This document shows, one piece after another, positions 31,934-43,070 of a DNA stretch of 64,000 nucleotides. Under the pieces are notes generated by a model that had not been told where the DNA came from, did not search any database, and saw nothing but the letters and a program-made list of their open reading frames with translations. Position numbers and translations under genes: made by a program. Source of the DNA: Bryopsis sp. KO-2023 (lineage: Eukaryota; Chlorophyta; Ulvophyceae; Bryopsidales; Bryopsidaceae); assembly GCA_030272585.1 (NCBI GenBank), contig BSYQ01000002.1, forward strand, positions 2,790,001-2,854,000, given 5' to 3'. The stretch's first letter is position 1, and every line of letters starts with the position of its first letter.

Positions 31934-32885
31934 CAAGTGTTGACCTTTGGTGTAGGAAACCTTTTTCAACGATTGTTTATGCAAATTTGTGTGTGATTTT
32001 GTGTTGTGGAAGTCTTGCAACAGTCATTGTTTTTTGGATGGGCAATCAGCTTCCTATTTGCAGATGTACACCTTTAGAACGAAGTTTCACTTTCCTACAG
32101 CAAAATTGTCCAAATGGAAGAAACAATGTTTTTATCGCATTGGTTATGAAGAAGATGAAAAGGTTTGTGGGATGCATGTCTGGACTTGCTTGTTTAAAGG
32201 GGAAGCTCTCCCACACAAGGAAAAGAACAGTACAAGAGAGCACCAGAATGAGGAAACAAAAACCAACATTTTGGGGTATTTTGCAGCCATTGAGATTCCA
32301 CTGTTGGGATAGCAGTGCCATGGTGAAGATGGGGTCAGCACAAACATCAAATGTATCAAGTTGAGAATTTTGTTTTGATTAAACACCCTCAGCCATCCCT
32401 TTTTCGGAACAGTGAGTAGCACTGCCCCCCTCCTGGACCCCATTCCATACGTTTTCCCGCATTTCAAACAAGAGTGAGAAACATGTACTGCTTATAAGCA
32501 GTAAGTAACTAACTGTCATCGACTGAACATGTGTGAAATCAAAGAAAAGAGAAAGAATGCTCCGAGCCTTCCTTGTTGGACTGCCCCCAACCATAAGACC
32601 TTAAAAAACCGACTTGATTTTTGGGGATCATGCTTTATCATCCTGGTGGGTTGGTGGTCAAGCGAAATGAACTCATCCCATCCCTCCTTGAAACAACAAA
32701 GGGGGTTGTTAAATCCTAATTCTGTATGATCATTATAAATATGACCTCTTTCAAAACTAATCTTACATGTTCAGTTTTGCAATTTCTGGACCACTTTCGT
32801 TTGTAAAGCGTGGGCTCCAGGAAAACCGTTTTCAAAATTAACAGTGATTGGAAAGGAAAAAATATATTGCTGAGAAAAACGAACC
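31934..32885. other. Intergenic, no gene seen
   Basis: Starts with the duplicated WD40 3' flank (to ~32070). Overlapping short frames in several phases, none with a recognisable domain. Confidence 0.4.
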
Positions 32886-33469
32886 TTACTGAAGGAGCAC
32901 CTTCAACTCTCCCTTCGTCGCTTCAGGCGGAGAATAGTTTTCAACAAGGGCCAGTGGTGTCCTTCCATAATTATCAAGTAAGCTCTTGTCCGCATCTAGC
33001 ATAGCACACAATTGTTAAAGACCTGGCTATCTTCCTGCACCATGATATGTTCCCACAGACGGAGCAGAATTTTTTCTTTGATGAGCTTTTTGCTGGTTTG
33101 GCTGTTGCTGTCAAATTCTTTGGCGGAGACCATCTAATTCTGCAAGTCTTTCTGGTCATTAAGCTTTGCTTCCAACGCCTTTATCTTCTCATCTTTCTCC
33201 TAAACGGCTTGCATAAAATCTTTCAGACGCGCCCTCTCCTCCTCCAGTTTCCGGTCCATTGCGCACAGGCGCTCTTTGACGTCCTCCGACTCTAATTTCC
33301 GTTTCTTCCCAGCGGCCTTGTCCCTTTCATCACCACTCTTGGCCAGTTTTCCCTGGAGTTCGCTTATGTGGCTGAACAGCCCCCGCACCATGACCTCCTG
33401 CTCACTGATACGAGCACGGAGAGCGGCGTTTTCTACCTCCAGACGTTTCTCTTTCTCGGTTGCGCTCAT
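32886..33469 (-). pseudogene. Decayed coiled-coil/ankyrin gene
   Basis: The minus strand from ATG 33469 gives a strong coiled coil (VENAALRARISEQE..., then MDRKLEEERARLKDFMQAV). It continues in the same frame across a TAG at 33202 (EKDEKIKALEAKLNDQKDLQN) and a second TAG at 33136. Further down, in another frame, is an ankyrin segment (LDADKSLLDNYGRTPLALVE) ending in TAA at 32886. The order coiled coil then ankyrin matches the intact gene at 786-3805. Two stops and a frame change with no usable splice sites between them make this a broken copy rather than a multi-exon gene. Confidence 0.6.
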
Positions 33470-33779
33470 CCTGCACGTAGTGTCAAAACCTCCCTGTCAG
33501 TTTGGCAAGTTGCCTGCGGAGGAGTGCGAAAGAGATGCAAAAAAAAGACTGTGGCTTGGCTACCTTGTGTATGCACAACGTGTTCATCGATTTTCCTGGG
33601 CTTGTTCAGTTGCTTTCAGGAGTTTGCCACAGTGAAACCTGGTGAAAGGACGTTCTTTGTGTCTGATATTTATGTGGGGATTACTAAGCGGGAGAAAATC
33701 TCCTTACAGTAAAGGATCTTTTTCTTTCCTGACCACCCCTCGTCGTTCCCAGTCGACGGTTTTTGGCGAGTGGAAAAAA

Positions 33780-33946
33780 TCCACTCGACGTGGTGATTCG
33801 CGATATTGCCGAGGGCTGTTGCATCAACACGCTCAATGTGGGAGGTGGCTTTATGAGTAATTTTCACCGAAACGAGCTCACTGTTGTGAGGCGGCGATGG
33901 GAAAATCTTGGTGTGGGATTTTCTTTCCCACTATTCTACAGAGTGA
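33780..33946 (+). pseudogene. WD40 gene fragment, third copy
   Basis: The C-terminal ~50 codons of the WD40 family: CINTLNVGGG aligns with FLRTFHVGGK, then ELTVVRR, and after a one-base frameshift DGKILVWDF. The matching stop codon is TGA where the other copies have TAA. The 3' flank (CCTTGCAACAAG, then GTGTACACC near 34080) is also related. The rest of the gene is absent. Confidence 0.65.
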
Positions 33947-34332
33947 AAAAAATTGATCTTGGCTGAAGGAAACTTTATGCATGGTTTGCGTGTATGGTCT
34001 TGTTGAAACCTTGCAACAAGCAAATTAGTGTTTTTTCGGTGAGAGAGGGATTTGAGCATCCTACATCAGGAAGGTGTACACCTATCAGGAGTTGTTTTCT
34101 TTAATTATTACCTTAGTGATGTCAGAGATAACGCTCTGGTCTTTCAAAGTTTCAACCATCACTGGAACTCACACAATGTAGTGAAACTTTTTATGGTTTC
34201 CCCTTGTTGACCTTGGCTCACACTGGAGGAAAGTAGAAAAAGAAAACATCACACCAACCAAAAATGCTCTTGTGTGGAATGATCCGAAAGAATCATGTCT
34301 TGAACAAAAGCCAAAGTTCCGTCTTCCTCACT

Positions 34333-35277
34333 TTACAGCCAGAATTCCACAAAGACCACTGTCGCCAGGGCAAGAACTCCCCACAAGTTCAGAAACGAGA
34401 CCATTGGGGCTGCATTGCCCGTTTTGTTCGTAGTCTTCTTCCCCTCGCTGCCGTTGAAGCTCCCCTCGCCCCCAAAGCAGCGGGGGATCTCACCCACTGG
34501 TTCACCAAAAGATTCGCAAACAACGGTGACGTTGTGCAACTCCAAATGGTTCAAAATAACAGGCGACCGCGAAGCTCCATCTCCCAAGAAAGCTGGAAGG
34601 CTGACGTCGAACTGATCGAAGAATATGCCGGCTACCTCGAGTTTGTTGATCGAGAGCGAAGGGGGGGCGATGGTGAGATTTCCGTAGTCCCTCTTGACGA
34701 AGTGTTGCTTGAAATCTTCCAGCGAAGCGATGAATCTGTCGAAGTCGAGGTTGGAGGGACATGTTCGATACATCACCGATACGTTGGCTATTTGAACCAG
34801 CGAGTCTTGGAAGGCGAACGGGTAGGGAAGATACAGCGGCCACTACAGCAAAGTAAAGTTCCATTTTCAATACCAAAAGAAGCTTTCCTGGTAGCTCGTG
34901 CTGGGGCTTGGTTGGAGAAACCTCAGCTCAAACCACGATCGAGCTCACCTTGTAAAAGTAATCTTCACCATCACAGAACTGAAAATTCCAGTCCGTTTTT
35001 GAGAAGCAGCCTGGTTTGAAGCTCTCCAACTCCAATTCGAGGTTCGTCAGCTGGAGCGTAATTTCCCCCAGTGCCTTGATCAACACGTGATTTGTAAGGA
35101 ACGTAAGGGGAGCATGACTCCCATCTTCCAAACGACCATCGATCGACATTCTTGTCCCTCTTCTCGCCACAATCCTGATGGGGTTCGACCACTGATATTC
35201 GTAAACTACCAGTTTTCCGAGCAAACGTATCTCAAGGATTTGAGGTTCGGAGACCATACCGCCAAAAGCCGCCAGTC
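34333..35277 (-). CDS. C-terminal half of a secreted, probably GPI- or membrane-anchored glycoprotein
   Basis: Exon 35277-34949 (upper limit uncertain) ends in AAG/GTGAGC and joins in phase to 34842-34333 (acceptor CTGTAG). The joined ~280 residues contain beta-rich sequence and several N-glycosylation sites (NVS, NLT, NVT, NGS, NKT). The end is a hydrophobic C-terminus (VSFLNLWGVLALATVVFVEF) of the type cut for a GPI anchor or used as a membrane helix. The 5' part is missing: upstream of 35284 the sequence turns abruptly GC-rich and transposon-like. The secreted gene at 56294-57162, on the same strand and upstream in reading order, has a signal peptide and no C-terminus, so the two may be halves of one gene. 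Function unknown. Confidence 0.65.
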
Positions 35278-35549
35278 CTTGCATTGGGGGGACGGCCGGG
35301 CGGTCGCCCAGTCCGACTGGGGACGCGAGCCCATTGATCCGCGAAAACCTTCCAGGTGCGCGATCGCGAAGACGTCGGGACGACGCGACCGTCCGAGGTG
35401 TGACCCGAGGTGAGGAACGGGCGGACGAGGTAGGGCGTGGAACTCGCGCGCGCGCGCGGCGGCGGCCACGGATCCAGATCGGCGGGGGATCGCGGGAGAG
35501 TCGAGGAAACGACAGGAGAATCGAGGAAGCGACAGGGAAGCCCTCTGTC

Positions 35550-37880
35550 GTCGCAAAAATGTACTCGGTATTAAAACTGCGTTAATACCCTGTAACACCG
35601 CGGTATTATTAATACACGTTAATGTCTAGTCTCCCAACTTAACACCGTGTATTAATAACACCTCGCACGCGGTATTAAATGCTATCGGTATTAACCGATG
35701 TTAATAACACCGGTAATACCTGGATTGACGTCTTTGAAACTCAGGCGGGAGACTGGGTATTAGCGGTATTGTTAATACCGTCTAACACCGAGTAATACCA
35801 CGGTCTCCTAACACCGTGCATACGGTGTTATTAACACCATAGGATTGATAATGAAATGCAATAATATTAATCGATATCATTAGGTGTTAGTAATATCAGA
35901 ATGCAGACGTAATGTCAAAATTAAAAAAATACAATTGCTTCATTACATTTCCCAAATTGCATTGACAGGCCCAGAATCGAACTAGGCATCGACCATCCTG
36001 CTCTCTCAAGACCTTTTCTCCCACCACAATCTAATCAAAACCTGAGAAGAGCTCTTGTCCATCACCATAATCTGAACTCACAATCGTTCAAAGCCGCTAC
36101 AGTTCAGCAATTCACCCCCCCAGGTTCTCTGTCCTCAAATTCCCCACACATAAATGAGCGACCGGAGTGGCATTCTTTCCTGGCCTCAGCCTTGCTCTCT
36201 ACAAGAGTGGGTCGCAGTTGTGCAATTTCCTCCAGCAATCGTACATCAACAGAAGGCTTTCGCAGGTGTAAGGATTCTCCTCTTCCTCCTCCCATTCACT
36301 TGGATCCTGCCCAGAAAAACAAGTACACATCTCAGTAAATGAATAAGCACTTGATAATATTGGGCACTACTGGGGGGGACAGTCGTTCTAGAAATAGATA
36401 CCAACAGTGTTCAAGGAGGCCATTTTGGAAACCTGGGGAAGGCTGTTGCATGCTTTCAACCATAGGTCCAGTTGGCTATCTGCCATGCACATCTCCAGCA
36501 CCCCATCATTCATGGGGTATTGGGTTGGCTTGCAGTGCCCCTTTCCACTGCAGGATCCAGGGTTTCCGAAACTTCTTCAAACTGAAAGCACACCGGAAAG
36601 AAAAACATAAAAACAAAACTGAGTGAAACTAAATATATTAAACAAAAAACCCTCTCGAAGCCAACGTTGTTCCACCCCCCTCGTTGAAACGCACCTCGAT
36701 CCTATCCTCACGGGTTCATCCCACCGCCACCCCTGCGAAACCATGAATCAAAGTTTCAACAGATTGGGGCTTTGAAACTAAAATATTGACTCCCTTTTTG
36801 CAACGGCTTTTCCCACTAAAAACACTCCTTGTCTCTTGACTGGTGGATGACAGAACCACTTACCTACTTCTCAGCAAAATAACTTTCATTTTCCATCGAC
36901 GAATCCATATTATTTCCCTAGCACAGCAGACAGAGTTTGAGCTAATTTCAAGTACAAACACGTGGAAGGGAGGAATAAATAACAAGAAAGACCTCCCAAA
37001 ACTGAACCTGGCAAAAAAAAATTGCAAATCAACAATTGCTACCTGTACAAAAGAAACTGTTCTGATTTCCACCACTAAAATCAGGCTACACTAAAATCAG
37101 GCTACCCCAGCTCAGGTCAAATTTTTGGTATGGGCAGAGTATTGCTTCAGCCTATCTTCCACCATGGTAAAATCCTTAGAAGCCTCCTGCAGAAAATGAA
37201 GGAACAAAACAAAACAAAAAGGATATGCAGAAAATGATCTGGGAAGTACAGCCCAAAGAGCAAAAGAATGCTGATGCCACAATAGCAACGCGCTCTCTTT
37301 CGCGCCTGATCTACCGCACCTGCCAGCGGTGCTGCCATCATGCTCCGTCGCTAATCAGCACACTTTCGCCAACGATGGAAAAAAAGGTCGCGCCGGTCCT
37401 CCCAAACGCCTCGAAACTCTGAAACGAGGCGAAAAAAAGAGACAACCTCGTCCGACAAGGAATCGACCGCTTCTCGGCACACTTCAGGCGCAATGCTGGT
37501 GCTGAAGTTTTTTTCCCAGATGCGGCTCCAGAATCGAACTGGACGATTTCCATTCCGCATTGAGTACGACGTGAGGACGGCGGCGAAGTTGGGACACCAC
37601 TGTCGGCAGTAACTTGACAATTTCAGTGAAGGCGTTGTCGCGACGAGACGTCATTCTCACCCCAGCTCGCGGTATTAAGATGATGTTATTGTTAATACCT
37701 ATTAATACCCTGTAACACCCACGGTATTATAACACCGTAGCACTGGTATTATTCTCGTCCCATAATAATACCGAGTACATTTTTAATACCTGGTAACATC
37801 GGGTAACACCAACGGTATTATAATACCGTAGCACCGGTATTATTCTCGACCCAGAATAATACCGAGTACATTTTTGCGAC
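35550..37880. mobile_element. DNA transposon with GGTATTA/TAATACC subterminal arrays
   Basis: The inverted ends GTCGCAAAAATGTACTCGGT match at 35550 and 37880. About 300 bp inside the left end and 200 bp inside the right are packed with TAATACC, GGTATTA, TAACACC and GGTGTTA. The interior holds short frames only; the largest, minus 37351-37653, has no recognised domain, so the element is probably non-autonomous. No clean target duplication is visible at these borders, so the superfamily is left open. Confidence 0.6.
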
Positions 37881-37959
37881 GGTCTCTTTTGAACGCTGTT
37901 TTTCTTTTTCTTTTTGGTTGGGGGGGAGGGAGGGAAAAAAAAGGAAGCCCTGGCGCGGC

Positions 37960-38200
37960 CGTCGCAGGTCGTGATCGGCGGGAAATTCCAGCGGAGCCGA
38001 AGCCTGACAACGTTTTTTTTCGGGGCGGGGGGGGGGGAGGGTATTTATTCGAACTGGACGGGGGTTGCGTTTCTTTTCTGGGAAGACTCTTTCTTGGTCG
38101 TGATCGGCGGGAAATTCCAGCGGAGCTGCCTGCGTTTCTTTTGCGTTTCTTTTCTGGGAAGATTCTTTTTCGGTCGTGATCGGCGGGAAATTCCAGCAGG
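37960..38200 (+). repeat. Three direct copies of GTGATCGGCGGGAAATTCCA
   Basis: The motif recurs at about 37970, 38098 and 38176, each after a stretch like TTTCTTTTCTGGGAAGA. A related TCGAACTGGAC..GGGGTTGCGTTTC segment recurs at 38050 and 38355. This is a local tandem duplication in a G-run-rich region. Confidence 0.6.
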
Positions 38201-38572
38201 CTCGAGCAGATGGCGGGCGAGGCTCGGCCGGCGAGGTGCCACGGCGAGGAGCATACTTTTTCAGGGGAAAGCTCGTTCTGTGAGAAGCGGAGCTGAAGCC
38301 TGAGAATTTTTTATTTTTTATTTTTTATTTTTTTTGGGGGGGGGGTATTTTTTCGAACTGGACAGGGGTTGCGTTTCTTTCTGGGAAGACTCTTCCTCTA
38401 TTTCTTTCGATTTGGGGGTGATAGTGGGCTGTGATCTGGAACAGAACTCTGGAAAAGACTCTCAGAAACATCCAAACATAGATCAAGGAAAACCCTATAT
38501 GGATGCATCCTATTTATCCAATTCTGCCATCTATTCTGACAGGGGTTCAAGGAGGCAAAACAAATGATGCGG

Positions 38573-39610
38573 TACCATGTTACTAAAAATGCAGAGTTGG
38601 ATGGTACAGGGGGTAGAAGTGGAGCTGGCTCCAGGAAGAACTAACTTTCCCAGCCTGCACGTGTTCGGCTTTGGTCGCTGGCATACCCTAGTTCCCCCCT
38701 ACCCTGAGGGGTTTTGGGGAAAGGAGTGACAGAGGTGTTTGTGTGTTTTGCTATGAGTTGTTATGAGTGCCTGAAAGTGGGTGGAGCCAATGGTGTATGG
38801 AGAGTTTCTTCGATACGCTGGATCCTGTAACGAATGAATGCTGAAATGTGGACCAGCCTGAGGGTAGGCTGGACGGGGCAGAATGTCCTGAAAGTGAGTG
38901 GACTGCTTATCTTAGTTGAGTTATTATCCTGGGGAGTGCCAGAATTCAAAAAACCAGTTGAAGAGATCAGTTTTAGTATAAACTGCAGAATGAACAGGCC
39001 GGATTAACCTACCGTAATCAAACATGTCCACTCTTTGGGCATTGTTCAATATTTTCTCAGGGGTAAATCTAGAACTGGTCAGGAGGAATGCCCAAAAGTG
39101 GGTGGGAAAGTGGGAGGGTTCTGTAAGGTGACCTTGTCTGAGCTCGAGGGAGAGTAAAAAGGAACATTGGACCTAGTTTAGGCATCCTTCATCGCCTATC
39201 CGTCGCCTGCTTCACCCACATATCATCTCACACATTCAGTCAGGAGGAGCGAAAAAAAATCCAAGAAATCAACAGGGAGGAAAACGAAAAATCGATCAAA
39301 GGACCCCTCGAACAAACATAACCAAGAAGAAGACACACCACACGAAAATGGGTGATTTACTCTGGAAGAGTAAGGGTGTAGTACCATGTCACTATAGCTT
39401 GCTGAGGTCGATGCTTGCAGGGGGTAGAAGTGGAGCTGGCTCCGGGGAAAGTAAACTTTTAAGAAAAGTCGTCTTTGGCTTGGTCGCTGGCGTATCCTAG
39501 CCCCCCCGTCCTGAGGGGGTTTTGGAGAAAGGAGTGACAGACGTGTGTGTGGGTTTTTCTGTGAGTTGTTATGACTCCCTGGGAGTGGGTGGAGCCGAAG
39601 GGAGGAGGTG
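38573..39610 (+). repeat. Pair of diverged ~230-bp repeats
   Basis: 38573-38790 and 39380-39610 share GGGGGTAGAAGTGGAGCTGG, a GGTCGCTGGC..ATCCTAG segment, GGAAAGGAGTGACAGA and GTGAGTTGTTATGA-like sequence in the same order. No coding frame is conserved between them. Confidence 0.6.
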
Positions 39611-41936
39611 GTTTTTGTTCTAGGTAGTTGGATGGGTGCTGAAATGGAGAGTAGGCCAAGTGAGGGGTGGAGTGGTCAAAATGTCTTGAACGTGGTTGAG
39701 GCTTTGAACCACTGTGATGCAAACTGCCAGAATTCCTACTGGGAAACAATGGAAGAAATCGGCTTCACTCATCTGCAGAATGAACAACCCGTTGTAACCG
39801 ACTATAAAGACAGAAATGCAGACCCTAAAAAAACAGACATATGGAAAAGAAGCCCAATAACCTTCAATAGGCTTCAGCCTTGGAGCCCTTTCTTAAGCTT
39901 TGAATCAAATCTTTCACGGCCCTTATCAAAGTGGTTCCCACCAAGGCGTCATCCCATTCGGTTCCTCCCTTGTTTTCATGGAGTTGCGGTTGATCTCAAC
40001 TAGACTTTTTTTTTCTTTTTCCCACAGCTTTATGCTTTTGGTGAGGGCCCTTTGTATTCACATTCTCTTTTATGGGTGATTGATTCATGGGTATATGATT
40101 TCGACTGATTTCATCATCCCCTGAAGCGTTGATATCATCATCCCCTGAAGCATTCATAAACATCTAAATCTGAAGTGTTGTGTTGTTTAATGAAGTGTCC
40201 AAAGCCCCCACCAAAAAAGCACATCCACCTCTTGTTGCTCCATTGACACTCCGCTTAAAAACTTGGAACTTAACATGATAATCTGTAGATACTCCTCTTT
40301 TTTAATAGAAAACCTATCGACACAATGAAAGTATTTTTTTCCACGGAGGAACCTCGCTTCTGCCACGGCATCCCCACAAACGCCCGTCTTAATTCCATGT
40401 GAAAATATACATTCACCCTCTCCTCTTTCATTCCATTTAAAGAGCCTTTCACCAAGTCTATTAAACCTGCAGGTCTTGTTATCGAAGAAACGCTGATTTC
40501 GCCCCCGGCCCCCCCCAAAATAAAAATAAAAGAATATCTTTTCTTGCAGGGTAAAGTCTATCAAAGAGGAAGCATGACAAATTGAGCTTTATGCATCTTT
40601 ACCTATCTCCTTGTGCATCCTTGCTTGTTTGTATATTGATGAAAAATTGCACTTAATGGGGCTGGGGAGGGCTTTAAAAGCACTTTTTAATAGTTATCGA
40701 GATCGCGAAAAGTTACGATCTTTCGTGAGAAGATAAGATCAATGGAATTGCTGAATAAAACAACAGTTTTTGCCGCGTTGTGTCCGTGTGTGCCCCTGGC
40801 TGAACCTCTGCAGGGCCATACGTGGGGAGAAACAAATTGAGGAGATTTCAACTGAAGGTTGGCAGGATCTGGTCGTGCTAGAGGAGGCGGTTCTCAGCTC
40901 CCCCCCCCCCCCCCCCCGCCCCCCTTCATGTTTCCCGCCATGTTTCCCCCTTCATGTTTCCACCCACGCCACGTTGTCTTTGTAAATTCCAGTTCGAGAG
41001 GAATTAAAAAAAAAATCAAATTAAACCAAAAGTAGCCTCAAAGACCTTGAAGAAATGCTGAATCTGAATCCACCTAGTATTCTCCCTGTAGTGCCTTCCA
41101 CTAAAACTTTGCAGTAGCCAGAAAATTACCAAAAAAACCTATTGAAGGAATAGTCCCTTTAGTGTTAAAATGCTGCAGTAGAATGAACCTAGTGCCTTTT
41201 GGTGTGCAAAAAAACAATCCTGCAAGTGCATTCCTGAAAGAAAAATAAATTATACTATAAGTTGTTGAAGAGAAGGCCGGGCTTACAGCATTGCACTGCT
41301 TGAAGGATAGGGGAGTACTATTTGCACTAGGCTTGTGGCACTTCAAATCGCCGTCAGACCGGACTATTTGCACCGGGCATGAATTTTCGGCGGGCCTCTA
41401 GTCAGCAAGTCACGGTAGATTTAATAGTCCCACTATCGGACTCCCACATTTATTAGCTTGTTCTTGTCTTGAAATCATCGAAAACGGGTTTAAATTGTGG
41501 ATAATTAGGATTCGCCCATTAACTCCGACCACACTCAGATTTTGGCCCCGAAAATGTGTTTTTGTGTGGATGGTGCACTCAAGTTTGTGTGGTCCAAGAA
41601 TCAAGAAAAAATTCTGTCCGAGGAAGCTGTGACACCGGATTTTAGTTTTGATGACAAAAACTAGTTGAAGGAAATCCATCACAGAAGGATTCGCCCATAA
41701 CTCCAAACTGTGAGGATGTTTTATGTGGAGGTGTTGTGCACATTTAACTTGTGGGTAACGAGGGGGCGATAACCCCTGCAGGGCGGTCGATAATGCGAGG
41801 GGCGTTAACGGCCCGATGTCGTACGACGCTTCACGTCTGACACGCACCCGTCGCCCTCAGAACGATTCCGCAGTTTCCGGCGTCCCGTGGCTCTGAGGGA
41901 CGGGAGGTCGAGCGTCCCAGCCGAGTTCTCCTGCGC
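39611..41936. other. Unrecognised sequence
   Basis: Open frames at 39608-40003 (plus) and 40187-40564 (minus) are coding-like in composition but match no family I recognise. A C-run lies at 40900-40925. From about 41750 the sequence turns CpG-rich (GGGGCGATAACCCC and similar), resembling 49680-49800, so an older element may enclose the hAT element. Confidence 0.35.
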
Positions 41937-42309
41937 AGCCGCGCCAGAGATAGGACTTGGGCCGATTTTTTGGTCCGGCTCCGGTCCGGTCCGGTTACGG
42001 TCGGGTTACGGTCACCGTACTACGGCCGTAACTCCGTACCGTAACCGGACTTGTTTACTCCGGTTAAGGTCCGGCTGATTTACGGTTGGTTACGGTCCTG
42101 GTTACGGTGGTTTTTTATGGTTTACGGTTTTACGGGTTACGGTGTTACGGTCAGAATTTACGGTGGTCCGGTGGGTCAATTACGGTGTTACGGTCAGTCT
42201 TTTACGGTTGTTTTTACGGTCCGTAGTGCACCGTAGTTGCCAAAGTACGGTACGGGATGTACGGAGTCATTACGGGTCACTACGGTTGCTACGGTCACAC
42301 CTGATACAG

Positions 42310-42960
42310 GGAGAAACATCCACAGAGTGGTTGTAAAACCATTTATATTTGTTCCCACCCAGCCCAACATCCCACAGAGTCCCAACAGGTCATGAACCCA
42401 CAGAGTCACAACCATTAACTCAAATGATCCCACCCATCAACCCACAGAATCCCAACTGTTTATCAACCCACAGTATCCCAACAGCCCATCAACCCACATA
42501 ATCCCAACAGCCCATAAACCCACAGAGTCCCAACAGCCCAAAAACCCACAGAGTCCCAACAGGTCATGAACCCACAGAGTCACAACCATTAACTCACATG
42601 ATCCCACCCATCAACCCACAGAATCCCAACAGCCCATCAACCCACAGTATCCCAACAGCCCATCAACCCACAGAGTCCCAACAGCCCATCAACCCACAGA
42701 GTCACAACCATTAACTCACATGATCCCACCCATCAACCCACAGAATCCCAACTGTTTATAAACCCACAGTATCCCAACAGCCCATCAACCCACATAATCC
42801 CAACAGCCCATCAACCCACAGAGTCACAACCATTAACTCACATGATCCCACCCATCAACCCACAGAATCCCAACTGTTTATAAACCCACAGTATCCCAAC
42901 AGCCCATCAACCCACATAATCCCAACAGCCCATCAACCCACAGAGTCACAACCATTAACA
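42310..42960. repeat. Minisatellite inside the hAT element
   Basis: About 22-bp units of the type AACCCACAGAGTCCCAACAG are grouped into higher-order units of ~120 bp (for example CCCAACTGTTTATAAACCC recurs 120 bp apart near 42748 and 42868). Lies between the left subterminal motifs and the transposase 3' end. Confidence 0.85.
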
Positions 42961-43070
42961 TCCCATCGGATGATTCATTTTGATTCTATTTTTTTTTTGG
43001 TTTTCCCCCCCCCTTCCCCCCCCTTCCCCCCCCTCCCCCCTTTCCCCATTGAATCACCCCCCCCCTCCAA

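Noticed and set aside
35970-36010. Possible tRNA on the minus strand (AGTTCGATTCTGG)
   Set aside because: Only a T-arm-like hairpin. No D or anticodon arm at tRNA spacing.
42310-42960. CRISPR-like spaced repeats
   Set aside because: The units are contiguous, variable and lack unique spacers. This is a minisatellite in a eukaryotic transposon.
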